From Bin80 sp965207565 (lineage in GTDB: Bacteria; Bacteroidota; Rhodothermia; Rhodothermales; Bin80), in the NCBI GenBank assembly GCA_965207565.1, contig CBDBMQ010000009.1, forward strand, positions 186,001 to 250,000: 64,000 bases of DNA. The letters are read 5' to 3'. Below, one piece after another: positions 19,437 through 28,112 of the stretch (the stretch's first letter is position 1; every line of letters starts with the position of its first letter). Made by a program: the position numbers and the translations under genes. The notes under the pieces were generated by a model. The model did no database searches. It was not told the origin of the DNA and saw nothing but the letters and a program-made list of their open reading frames with translations.

Positions 19437-20537
19437 TTACTCCAAGTCAAACTCGTAGCCGTATATATATTCTTCCCGCGGCGAAGACACGTACAAATGA
19501 TCTCCATGCAGGAGAAAATCCCTAGGATTAATTTTCTCCGTATCATTGAATGTGCTGAAAATCACTTTTGCAGCCATTTCATAGTCATTTTCAGATAAAT
19601 CAAGGACATCGACATAATTACCCGCCGAATTTACAATTAGATAGCGAGAATTAAGGAACTTTATTGTTAAGACGAATCCACGCGTACCAGGTTCCATTCC
19701 TCCAGCAGATCCAGCGGGGGGACCAGCAGCAGGCTCAAAATCACGAACCCGTTTTCCCTCAAATCGAATGGTCTTCAAATGCCTGAATTCATCATCATAA
19801 ACAAAGATATACGGGAGCCCCAAGTATGCCACTGCAGTTCGATCCCCCCCAGGAGAAACCGTTACGAAATTGGCGTTTTCTCCCGACCGACCATCCAGGT
19901 CCAAAACAGGCAGTAACTTGACGGATTCGATCCATGAATAAGGGGGTAATTTGCTATAAGGACAAATTAGCCAGTCAAGCCCGATACATTCCAGAAATAT
20001 ATAATCAGGGGAAACCGAAAATCGCTGTTGCAATCCTGTAATGGGATTAAAAAACGAACCAACGTATTCAAAGTTTTCCGTGAATATTTGTACACGTTCC
20101 GAATCCTTGACGAATATGTGTGAACCGTCATAATCGATCCCCATGATGTAATTAAACTCTCCAGGAGCTTTTCCTTGGGCACCAATTTTCCGGCTCAAAT
20201 AGCCATCATCTCCAACCGTGAAGATGTTATGTCCATACGATTCAGAAATGTAAATACTATCTCCAACTGAGATCATATTGGACGGACGACCAAGAAACAA
20301 CGAATCAGTTGGAATCCCTAACCTGGTCGTTGCTGTCCATCTTTCCGGTTCAATATCCGTGTTGACTACGAAGTGGGGAGCAGAATCCAGTAAGCTATCA
20401 ATAATCGGAGAATCTTCAAATCGAGTAAGCGTTGTTTCTCCGTTCTGACATGCAGTAAAGGATACTAACAGAAACAGAATCCCCGCATACCTCCATTTAA
20501 GAGATGGCAATATGCGGGGAATGGGAATGAAATTCAT
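19437..20537 (-). CDS. Six-bladed beta-propeller lipoprotein, unit 2
   Basis: A full-length copy of 366 residues whose lipobox region is the same as in unit 1. Differences from the other units cluster in short loops: after GSFFNP it reads ITGLQQRF, where other units have SSLMQDRF, SVMGDPKRF or DFSTPFRF, and the FEPAAGPPAGSAGG loop and the YVDVLDLSEND insertion also vary. The framework strands are nearly identical. Loop-restricted variation is what one expects if the propeller's face recognises different partners. It starts 10 bp downstream of its peptide gene. Confidence 0.82.
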   Translation of the reverse strand: MNFIPIPRILPSLKWRYAGILFLLVSFTACQNGETTLTRFEDSPIIDSLLDSAPHFVVNTDIEPERWTATTRLGIPTDSLFLGRPSNMISVGDSIYISESYGHNIFTVGDDGYLSRKIGAQGKAPGEFNYIMGIDYDGSHIFVKDSERVQIFTENFEYVGSFFNPITGLQQRFSVSPDYIFLECIGLDWLICPYSKLPPYSWIESVKLLPVLDLDGRSGENANFVTVSPGGDRTAVAYLGLPYIFVYDDEFRHLKTIRFEGKRVRDFEPAAGPPAGSAGGMEPGTRGFVLTIKFLNSRYLIVNSAGNYVDVLDLSENDYEMAAKVIFSTFNDTEKINPRDFLLHGDHLYVSSPREEYIYGYEFDLE

Positions 20538-20547
20538 CTACGGCAAA

Positions 20548-20790
20548 TCAGTCCATTGTAATGCCGCATACTGTTCCCTCATAGGGCCCAGTACCAAAAA
20601 AAACGCGGATACCATAGCCGCAATCAATGGCCTGTGCCCATCCTCCGCGACTCTCGATAACCAGAGTACTGCACTCACCATTATCGCAAAAAAGTGTTCT
20701 GACTTCGGGAGCATCTTGAGATTGGACAGAAAGAACACTGCCAGCGAGAAGAAATAGGCACATACATGCCAAGCTAAGTAAAAATTTCAT
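20548..20790 (-). CDS. Small four-cysteine secreted peptide, unit 2 (intact signal)
   Basis: ATG 20790 opens an 80-residue precursor: MKFLLSLACMCLFLLAGSVL, a Sec signal, then SVQSQ and a mature part of about 55 residues with CDNGEC, RGGWAQAIDCG and a final VCGITMD. The four cysteines could form two disulfides after export. This copy has two 4-bp CATA/CATG repeats (20761-20768), so the long signal peptide is in frame. The family was not recognised; the arrangement recalls NVEALA-type peptides beside BF3164-type propellers in Bacteroides, but the sequences differ. Confidence 0.75.
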   Translation of the reverse strand: MKFLLSLACMCLFLLAGSVLSVQSQDAPEVRTLFCDNGECSTLVIESRGGWAQAIDCGYGIRVFFGTGPYEGTVCGITMD

Positions 20791-21261
20791 TTTGAAGAAA
20801 AATTTTGTTATGGTTGAAAAATGCAAACGCACCGAATGTACGGACACAACATCGAGAATTCCAAATAACCTTGGGTTTCACAAAAAAGTCCCACAATCCC
20901 AGGAATTCGGATCGTTTTTCTGCTGCAGCGCGTCTGCTAGGTGGCGCAGGATCAACGAGATGGGCGCTTCTTATCTGGGCCACTGATCGCAAATAAGGGC
21001 CTCAGATCATCTCAACTGATTTTCGGGCCGCTCCCTTCACTCCAGGTCAAACTCGTAGCCGTATACATACTCTTTCCACGGTGAGGACACGTACAAATGA
21101 TCTCCATGCAGGACAAAATCCACAGGAGTAATCCTCTCTGTATCGTCGAATGTGCTGAAAATCACTTTTGCGGCCATTTTATAGTCATTTTCAGATAAAT
21201 CAAAGACATAAATACCCTTCGATTCTACAATTAGATAGCGAGAATTGAGGAACTTTATTGC

Positions 21262-21376
21262 GTATTCCGAACGATCTGGGACAGTGGTTCCGATTGATCT
21301 GGGACACCATTCCGAACGATCTGGGACAGTGGTTCCGATTGATCTGGGACACCATTCCGAGCGATCTGGGACACCT
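21262..21376 (+). repeat. Left terminal repeat array of IS21 (five ~22-bp repeats)
   Basis: Five successive copies of a 22-bp motif (TTCCGAACGATCTGGGACAG and TTCCGATTGATCTGGGACAC alternate, forming 44-bp higher-order repeats). Multiple terminal repeats are a known trait of IS21 and are taken as transposase-binding sites. Confidence 0.85.
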
Positions 21377-22303
21377 TAGCAACCGGTATTGGGGAGAGCA
21401 GGTGTGTATTCATCCGTTCTGGAATTGGTTTGATTTTCATCGGATCTGGGCATGGTTTGTCATAGTTTTTGGTTTCACTAAAAGCCATGAACTATGCCTA
21501 CAAAACGAATCTCAATGAAACAGATCAAGCGCATTCTGGAACTACGATTTGGGTTCAAGCTGTCCATTCGCGCGATTGCCCGCCATGTGGGGGTTGGCCG
21601 CAGTTCGGTTTCCCGGATTGTTGAGCGTGCGACGGTGGCGAATTTGACCTGGCCGTTACCCGCGGGGATGACGGATGCGGAGCTGGAGGCGATTTTTTAT
21701 CCCAGTTCGGCCCAAAGTGCTTCGGCTCAGCGGTCAGTGCCGAACTGGGCTGAGGTTGAGCAGGAACTGACCAAACACAGGATGCTGACTCTGGCGCAGC
21801 TTTGGAGGGAGTATATTGAGGCGAACCCGAACGGGTATCAGTACAGTCGCTATTGCGATCTCTATCGCCGTTGGCGCGCAAAGAATATAGATCCGGTGAT
21901 GCGTCATACCCATAAGGCAGGCGACCGCTTGTTCGTGGATTATTCGGGAAAGAAGCCGTGTGTGGTGGATCCGGATACCGGTGAAGAGCGGACCGTGGAG
22001 TTGTTTGTTGCCGTACTGGGAGCGTCCAACTATCTGTATGCGGATGCCACCGAGACCCAAAAGGCAAAGGATTTCTGCGAGTCGGTTCGTCGGGCATTGG
22101 AGTTTTTTGGAGGTGTGCCGCGCGCGATTGTACCGGACAATCTGAAGTCCGCAGTGATTCGATTCCAGAAGGATGATGTTCCCGTTCTGAATGAATCGTT
22201 CCGCGACTTGACGGAGCATTACCGAGTGACCGTGCTTCCCGCTCGCCCGAGAAAGCCCCGAGATAAGTCTTTGATGTCTGAATGCGATCTGTTGAAGACA
22301 TGC

Positions 22304-24358
22304 CTACGATACTTGTTTGTCTTGTGGTTCTGGGATGAGTTTGTACATCTTGAAGGTACGTTTTGTGCTGGGAATCTCATAGACTTCCACACGTTGGTTA
22401 TTGGGTACATGCCTATAGAGATTCGAGTGGGGTACCCCAAGCTCTGCTGCAAGTTCGACTCCGCTGATGCAGCCTTGTTCACGCAATTGATTTCGTTTCC
22501 GTCGAAGCCCACCATCCATGTCGTATCGGTTACGAATCATGCAGATGCTGCAGCGGGTGAACCGATCTCCGCGGGAATCATAATGTCCGCGCCGGTTCAA
22601 TTCTTTCGCGGCCATGTGATCTGAATAGCCTGCTTCCAGCAAGATCTCCAATTCCGCCAAGATTTTGGTGGAGGCATCCCGTCGGATCATCACTGCCCGG
22701 GGACGGGGTAATGCAACGGGATCCAGTCGGTGAATCCGTCCCGCGCGCAGACGCAGTCCCACCTCAACCTCATAGCCGTTTCGTGTGAGGGTGATATCCT
22801 CCACCAACAACCCGAGGAGGCGTTTTCGATCTTCGTTGGTGGTCTCGGTTGCATTCCACACTTTTCCAAAGTCACGGGACAGGTTCAAAATACGCTTGTC
22901 CAGCTCTGCATCCGGCATACTCTCCTGTGCATTCGCAATCGCTTCTCGCTCTCGAACCGCTTTCTCATGGCACGTCAGTTGGGCCTCCCATTCGGCCTCC
23001 AGCGTTGCCGCCACGAGGCGATTCGATGGATCCACTTCCATGAATCTGCGACGGGCCAGATCCACGTTGTGGCGCAGCGCCTGGATATGATTCATCCGCT
23101 GCCGGTCGGCCGTCTCAAAGTCCGTGCGCAACTGCTCGCGTACCATGAGGGAAAGGGCCAGGTTCTCTTGATTGACCGCGGCAACGATAAAGTTGCCAAC
23201 GGCCGTATCCAATTCGTCTCCACGCATACTCTGACAGGTATGGGTGCCGCGACGAACGGCATTTTCTTTGCACCGATAATACCAATTCGGCCCATGAGGA
23301 TACCTTTTATCCCGATTATACGAGACGCTCATTCGGTGTCCGCAGATGCCGCAAATGATCCGAGATTGCAACAATGCCACCCCTTTCCGCGGCGATGGCA
23401 CCCGTTCCGCACCCCGTAAGAAACTCGCCGCGTTTGCTCGGATGATGTCTTGGTTTTGCAGATATTCTTCCCAGGAAATATATCCCGGATGGGCATCTGG
23501 AATGCAGACCATCCATTGATCCATGGGAACCCTTGAATATTTCATGGATCCGTTGGCACGTTGCTCGATCTTATTACGACCGTAGGCATAGCATCCGCCA
23601 TAACGAGGATTGTGAAGCATCCGCTGGATCTGGCTGTTCGTTGGGACGCTCCAACAGATTTCTGGATCCCCCAGCCTGGGGCGTGAGGGCAGATGGATTC
23701 CCTGCTTACGGAACCATTTGGTGACCTGCATGATGGATTTTAGGCGCCGGAAGGTAGAAAATACGAGGTCCACCGCTTCGACAATTGATTGATCGGAGTC
23801 CAGAACCACCTCATCGGTAGAGGTGTAGACCAGCCCGATCGGTAAGTGCAGTTTTAATTCTCCACGCATCGCTTTGCTACGCTGGCCTCCCACCATGCGC
23901 TCGCGAATGCCACGAAGTTCAAATTCGGATAGCTGCCCCTTGATCCCCAGCAGCATCCAGTCATTGAGGTCGCTGGCATCGTAGATGCCGTACTCGTCCA
24001 GAATCAGTGTGTTGGATATGGCTGCAATTCGGAGCAATTGATGCCATTCGGCATTATCCCGACACAGGCGAGAAACTTCCAGACTCAGAATAATGCCCAC
24101 CTCCCCAGCACCCACCCGCGCACGCAAATCCTGGAAGCCGGTTCGCAGTGCCGTACTGGCTCCCGACTTGCCCTGATCTTCATCAATGACATCAATCCGC
24201 TCATCGGGCCACACCAGTGCAAGTGCGCGGCGGCGCAGATCATATTGTCGGAATTGACTCTCTTTATTCGTTTCCACTTGGTGCAGTGAAGACTGTCGGA
24301 TATACAAACAGGCCCGACGACTCAGATGGGTTGCCGTAATTTTAGGATTTGAAGACAT
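22304..24358 (-). CDS. Large serine recombinase
   Basis: The protein has 684 residues. The N-terminal resolvase domain has RRACLYIRQSSLHQ with the catalytic Ser and, further on, ILSLEVSRLCRDNAEW with active-site Arg. A recombinase domain follows (residues about 200-290), then a zinc ribbon CGICGHRMS...CKENAVRRGTHTC at about 340-385 and a coiled-coil part around 430-500. A C-terminal HTH-like tail (GVELAAELGVPHSNLYRHV) is also present. This is the architecture of large serine integrases and transposases. Its start overlaps the end of the preceding HTH gene by 17 bp. Confidence 0.9.
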   Translation of the reverse strand: MSSNPKITATHLSRRACLYIRQSSLHQVETNKESQFRQYDLRRRALALVWPDERIDVIDEDQGKSGASTALRTGFQDLRARVGAGEVGIILSLEVSRLCRDNAEWHQLLRIAAISNTLILDEYGIYDASDLNDWMLLGIKGQLSEFELRGIRERMVGGQRSKAMRGELKLHLPIGLVYTSTDEVVLDSDQSIVEAVDLVFSTFRRLKSIMQVTKWFRKQGIHLPSRPRLGDPEICWSVPTNSQIQRMLHNPRYGGCYAYGRNKIEQRANGSMKYSRVPMDQWMVCIPDAHPGYISWEEYLQNQDIIRANAASFLRGAERVPSPRKGVALLQSRIICGICGHRMSVSYNRDKRYPHGPNWYYRCKENAVRRGTHTCQSMRGDELDTAVGNFIVAAVNQENLALSLMVREQLRTDFETADRQRMNHIQALRHNVDLARRRFMEVDPSNRLVAATLEAEWEAQLTCHEKAVREREAIANAQESMPDAELDKRILNLSRDFGKVWNATETTNEDRKRLLGLLVEDITLTRNGYEVEVGLRLRAGRIHRLDPVALPRPRAVMIRRDASTKILAELEILLEAGYSDHMAAKELNRRGHYDSRGDRFTRCSICMIRNRYDMDGGLRRKRNQLREQGCISGVELAAELGVPHSNLYRHVPNNQRVEVYEIPSTKRTFKMYKLIPEPQDKQVS

Positions 24359-25044
24359 GATTCGTCTGGATGGAGTGAATGAGGGTGCAACTCATAAAAA
24401 TCGCGTGCGTGAGTACGGAACTGGCCACGTCCACCGAGACAGGAGCTTGGGCAGACGTTGGGGCGGGCAATGGGGCCACGAGTTGCAGTGCATGGGCCAA
24501 CCCGTGGTGCCCCAGTAGAGAGATTGCCTGGGTGTGCACCCCACCGAACCATTCGTGCCGCCACTGATCGTACAGATGATGGTCCTGCATGCCGAAACGA
24601 ACCTCAAGAGTTTTTTTTTGCCAGCGCTCGATGCAGGGCACTGAAGTGGATACTCACCTCGAACTGCTCGCTGACCAGCTTGGCAAGTGTGCGGATGCTC
24701 GTATCGCCATGGTGCTCCAGATACTCTTTTGCAAAGTCCAACATTTCGGGCGTGATCTTTCGCGGACCACGCGGCCCGCGACGCCCTGGAATCAATGCAT
24801 GCAACCCGCCTTCCCGATACGTGCGTTTGAGCCGTACGCAGGTCGCAACGGACATTCCGTATCGAGCCGCCGTCTCTTTGAGTGTCGTCTCTTTGATGTG
24901 CGAACGCACCATCTCGTAACGGACCTGTAGCAGATCCTTCGGATCGAAGAAGGAACTGTTGGCAAACAAGGGATCGGTGACCGACTCTGGGTCGGGATTG
25001 AGCGTTCTGGTCTCGGACAGGCGTTGGATCTTGGTCTTGGACAT
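24342..25044 (-). CDS. HTH protein of the serine-recombinase element, +1 frame change at A9
   Basis: ATG 25044 (MSKTKIQRLSETRTLNPDPE) starts a protein with an HTH at about 60-85 (TLKETAARYGMSVATCVRLK) and an RRGPRGPRKITPEM motif typical of transposase-type winged-helix pairs. At a nine-base A run (plus-strand T9, 24611-24619) frame 0 ends with LAKKNS-stop. The +1 frame continues TLEVRFGMQDHHLYDQWRHE to a stop at 24342, overlapping the recombinase start. Programmed slippage on the A run, or a sequence error, would give one 233-residue protein. The longer antisense-like frame starting at 25174 is not coding. Probable DNA-binding accessory factor. Confidence 0.6.
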
Positions 25045-25183
25045 TGGACCGCATAGAATGATTATAATTAAAGATACATACGGATAAGTAATATTGCAAC
25101 ACACTGCAAAAGATCGCCCCTGTATTCCCATATAACCATCTTTCCTCCTCGTTTGTTGCATAATAAATGATCATGATGTTGCG

Positions 25184-25432
25184 TTATTGTTGATCATCTA
25201 AAAGCCCATCCACCAGTGCCCTCATCGCCACCAAGTCGTCGGGACGGAAGAATGCTCGACCCGACGATACGCGCTCAAAGTCGTCCACGATACGTAGATC
25301 TGTCCACGCCCTGGGAAGACAACGAAGCGTGTCCTGATCTACAATACAGCGTACCAATGCGACATTCCCCGTGGTCAGACAGCGTTGACGACGCAATTTT
25401 CGACCGTACCACGGGTGGAGGGGATGGGTCAC
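25184..25432 (-). CDS. DUF5372-like small protein of the serine-recombinase element
   Basis: A GTG at 25432 starts an 82-residue protein: MTHPLHPWYGRKLRRQRCLT, then RCLPRAWTDLR and FRPDDLVAMRALVDGLLDDQ. The HP(F/L)HPxxG start and the LPxxWTD core agree with DUF5372 proteins as I recall them, which accompany recombinase genes in small mobile elements. It is the first gene of the three-gene set. The function is unknown. Confidence 0.6.
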   Translation of the reverse strand: MTHPLHPWYGRKLRRQRCLTTGNVALVRCIVDQDTLRCLPRAWTDLRIVDDFERVSSGRAFFRPDDLVAMRALVDGLLDDQQ

Positions 25433-26315
25433 TTCTACCCAGTCCTCAGAGCTACTTGAAGATGCCTCCTGTGGGGGGTGGGCATCCCTTTGAGGGAGGG
25501 ATGTGTTTGCCGGTTTCGCATTTGGAAACCTGCGATAAAAGCGCAGCGGAGGCGGGAGTATTATTTACCCAGCGTCAGATTCTGGCCCCCTTACGCAACG
25601 TGAGTTTCTTCAGTCTTCTGGAGCTCAATGCAGCCATTTTAGAAGTGGTAAAGGCGTTCAATCGGACTCCCTTCCAGAAGATGTCTGGCACCCGACAAAG
25701 CAGGTTTGAAGACGTGGATCAACCCGCCCTGCGCCCATTGCCGACTAACCCGTACGAGTATGGGGTGTGGACCAGCATGCGGAAAGTTGCCCCGGATTAC
25801 CATGTTCAGATTGACAAACACTGCTACAGTGTGCCGTATTCCTATCTTGGGAGGTCGGTGCGTGGATTGGTTCGTCCATCGACCGTAGAGATTTACGATG
25901 GAGACAATCGGATTGCATCTCATGTGCGTAGTCAATCCGACGGTCGATACACGACCGACCCGCTCCATATGCCGGATCATCACCGAGAGTATGCGAGGTG
26001 GTCTCCGCAGCGATTCATCGATTGGGCGCAAACCATTGGTCCACAGACGACTGCATTGATTCAAGCGAACTTTGCATGGGCTCGGATTCCCGAACAGGTG
26101 TATCGGCGCTGCATGGCGATTCTGCGGCAGGAGAATGAGTTTGGCCGTGACGTGTTGGAGAAGGCCTGTGGGATTGCGTTAGAGCGACAAACCCTGAGCT
26201 CGCCAGCTGTGAAACAGATCCTGAAACGGATCGCAACCCAACGGAGCCAGACGCCCCCCATTGACCACGAAAACATTCGTGGAGCCCACTACTATTCATC
26301 CAACGGAACTGATTA

Positions 26316-27077
26316 ATGCTCATCCATCCAACCGTCTCAAAACTGGAACAGATGCGACTTGGCGGCATGGCTACCGCACTGCGCAATCAATTGGAAACGC
26401 CCGACATTGAGGCAATGTCGTTCATGGATCGTCTTGGCCTCATGGTGGACCATGAGGAAGCCGTACGTGAAGATCGGCGACTGGCCCGGCGATTGAAGAC
26501 GGCCAAGCTACGCCTGCAGGCCTGTATGGCCGATCTGGACTACCGTCCGTCTCGCGGACTGGATCGGCGCCTGATGCTTCACCTGGCCAGTTGCCAATGG
26601 GTCCGACGACGACAGAATGTCCTAATTACCGGACCGACCGGAGTCGGAAAAAGTTACGTGGCCTGTGCGCTGGCCCACAAAGCCTGTCTGGAAAACTTCC
26701 AAGTGCGCTACTACCGCCTGCATCGCCTATTGGAAGCCCTCCAGCTTGCACGCGATGACCGGACTTATCTCCGCGTGTGGAAACCGTTGATCCGCGCCGA
26801 TGTACTCATCTTGGATGATTGGGGACTACATGGCATGAACCGCGCACAACAGCGGGATCTGATGGAACTCGTGGACGACCGCTATACCCTGCGATCCACC
26901 ATTATCACCAGTCAGTATCCCATTGACAAATGGCATCAGACCATGGAAGATCCTACATTAGCCGACGCAATTCTGGATCGACTAGTCAACAATGCACACA
27001 AAATTCAGTTGACCGGTGACTCCATGCGCAAGGTAAAGGCAGAACAAGAATTGATTATCGAATCCACAGAATCATGA
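26316..27077 (+). CDS. istB: IS21 helper ATPase IstB
   Basis: The ATG at 26316-26318 overlaps the istA stop (TAATG), the usual coupled arrangement. The 253-residue AAA+ protein has MLIHPTVSKLEQMRLGGMAT at the N-terminus, the Walker A GPTGVGKSYVACALA at about 105-119 and Walker B ADVLILDDWG at about 165-174, with a C-terminal RSTIITSQYPIDKWHQTM sensor segment. It appears intact, but its partner istA is disrupted, so the element is not autonomous. Confidence 0.93.
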   Translation: MLIHPTVSKLEQMRLGGMATALRNQLETPDIEAMSFMDRLGLMVDHEEAVREDRRLARRLKTAKLRLQACMADLDYRPSRGLDRRLMLHLASCQWVRRRQNVLITGPTGVGKSYVACALAHKACLENFQVRYYRLHRLLEALQLARDDRTYLRVWKPLIRADVLILDDWGLHGMNRAQQRDLMELVDDRYTLRSTIITSQYPIDKWHQTMEDPTLADAILDRLVNNAHKIQLTGDSMRKVKAEQELIIESTES

Positions 27078-27101
27078 ACGACAGTCTGACAATACATAAG
27101 T

Positions 27102-27211
27102 GGCCCACTTGGCTCGGAACGGTGGCCCACTTCGCTCGGAACGGTGGCCCACTTCGCTCGGAACGGTGGCCCACTTCACTCGGAATGGATGGTCCACATC
27201 ATCGGAATATG
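27102..27211 (-). repeat. Right terminal repeat array of IS21
   Basis: Four to five copies of a 22-bp motif (GGCCCACTTCGCTCGGAACG plus two bases) end in ATCGGAATATG. Read inward, the unit TTCCGAGCGAAGTGGGCC aligns with the left-end unit TTCCGAGCGATCTGGGAC, so both ends carry similar but not identical transposase-binding repeats. The array abuts the broken propeller gene at 27212. Confidence 0.8.
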
Positions 27212-28112
27212 CACGAACCCGTTTTCCCTCGAACCGAATGGTCTTCAAATGTCTGAATTGATCATCATAAACAAAGATATACGGGAGCCCCTTGTATGCC
27301 ACTGCAATTTGATCCCCCCCAGGAGAAACCGTTACGAGGCTGGTGTTTTCTGCCGACTGACCATCCAGATCCAAAACAGGAAGTAACTTGACGGATTCGA
27401 TCCATGAATAAGGGGGCAATTTGCTATAAGGACAAATTAGCCAGTCAATCCCAATACATTTCAGAAATATATAATCAGGGGAAACCGAAAATCGCTTTGG
27501 GTCTCCCATAACGGAATTGAAAAACGAGCCAACGTATTCAAATTTTTCCGTGAATATTTGTACACGCTCCAAATCCCTGACGAATATGTGCGAACCGTCA
27601 TAATCGATCCCCGTCATGTAATTAAACTCTCCAGGAGCTTTTCCTTGGGCACCAATTTTCCGGCTCAAATAACCATCATCTCCCACCGTGAAGATGTTAT
27701 GTCCAAACCGTTCAGAAATGTAAATACTATCTCCAACTGAGATCATATAGGACGGACGACCAAGAATCAACGAATCAGTTGGAATACCCAACCTAGTCGT
27801 TGCTATCCATCATTCCGGTTCAATATCCGTGTTGACCACGAAGTGGGGAGCAGAATCCAGTAAGCTATCAATAACCGGAGAATCTTCAACTCGAGTAAGC
27901 GTTGTTTCTCCGTTCTGACATGCAGTAAAGGATAATAACAGAAACAGAATCCCCGCATACTCCCATCTAAGAGATGGAAATATGCGGGAAATGGGAATGA
28001 AATTCATCTACGGCAAATCACTCCATTGTTAGGAGTGTGTTACCCTTTATCTGGTCCACTGAACGCAAATAAGGTCCTCAGATCGCCTCTAATGATTTTC
28101 CGGACGCTCCCC

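Larger units (their letters stand above)
22267..25538 (-). mobile_element. Serine-recombinase transposable element inserted in istA
   Basis: The 3,272-bp insert is bounded by the 5-bp direct repeat GATAA (22262-22266 and 25534-25538), a likely crossover core. It carries three minus-strand genes in the order DUF5372-like, HTH protein, large serine recombinase; the recombinase stop lies only 37 bp from the left boundary. No DDE transposase is present. The cleanly restored istA frame after removal supports the boundaries. Confidence 0.8.
21494..26316 (+). pseudogene. istA: IS21 transposase IstA, split by nested element
   Basis: The 5' part (21494-22266) has the N-terminal HTH (SIRAIARHVGVGRSSVSRIV), then LFVDYSGKK with the first catalytic Asp and a VPDNLKSAV segment with the second, ending in VTVLPARPRKPRDK. 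The 3' part resumes at 25534 with DKSAAEAGVLFTQRQILAPL and runs through LRPLPTNPYEYGVW to the stop at 26314-26316. Joined, they give a typical IstA of about 515 residues. The break falls exactly in the conserved KPRDK(S/A) stretch, between two copies of GATAA. A rescue ORF reading from 25216 into the 3' half is fortuitous. Confidence 0.88.
21261..27211 (+). mobile_element. IS21-family element, interrupted by a serine-recombinase element
   Basis: The element carries istA (split) and istB and has repeat arrays at both ends. The termini read (C/A)TATTCCGA inward from each side. No target duplication remains, because about 74 bp of the target gene are deleted at the insertion point. Total length is 5.95 kb, of which 3.27 kb is the nested element, so the original IS21 was about 2.7 kb. 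Confidence 0.82.
21037..28007 (-). pseudogene. Propeller lipoprotein, unit 3: split by IS21 and with nonsense codon
   Basis: The N-terminal piece (28007 down to 27212) and the C-terminal piece (21260 down to 21037) together match the other propellers. A TGA at 27810-27812 replaces the AGA (Arg) codon that follows ...NTDIEPE in the intact copies. At the insertion the frame stops after FEGKRV and resumes at IKFLNSRYL, so about 74 bp present in unit 5 are missing between the two pieces. This unit has also lost its small peptide gene: just upstream of the start only the last three codons and stop of that gene remain before unrelated sequence at about 28028. The gene is thus inactivated three ways. 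Confidence 0.85.

Noticed and set aside
24392..25174. 260-codon minus-strand frame across the HTH gene
   Set aside because: Low-complexity, Arg/Ser/Cys-rich product with no conserved segment; the overlapping frame holds the HTH and the RRGPRGPRKITPEM motif.
25216..25533. 5' extension of the istA 3' half into the mobile element
   Set aside because: IstA similarity starts only at DKSAAEAG (25534); the part before is antisense to the DUF5372-like gene.
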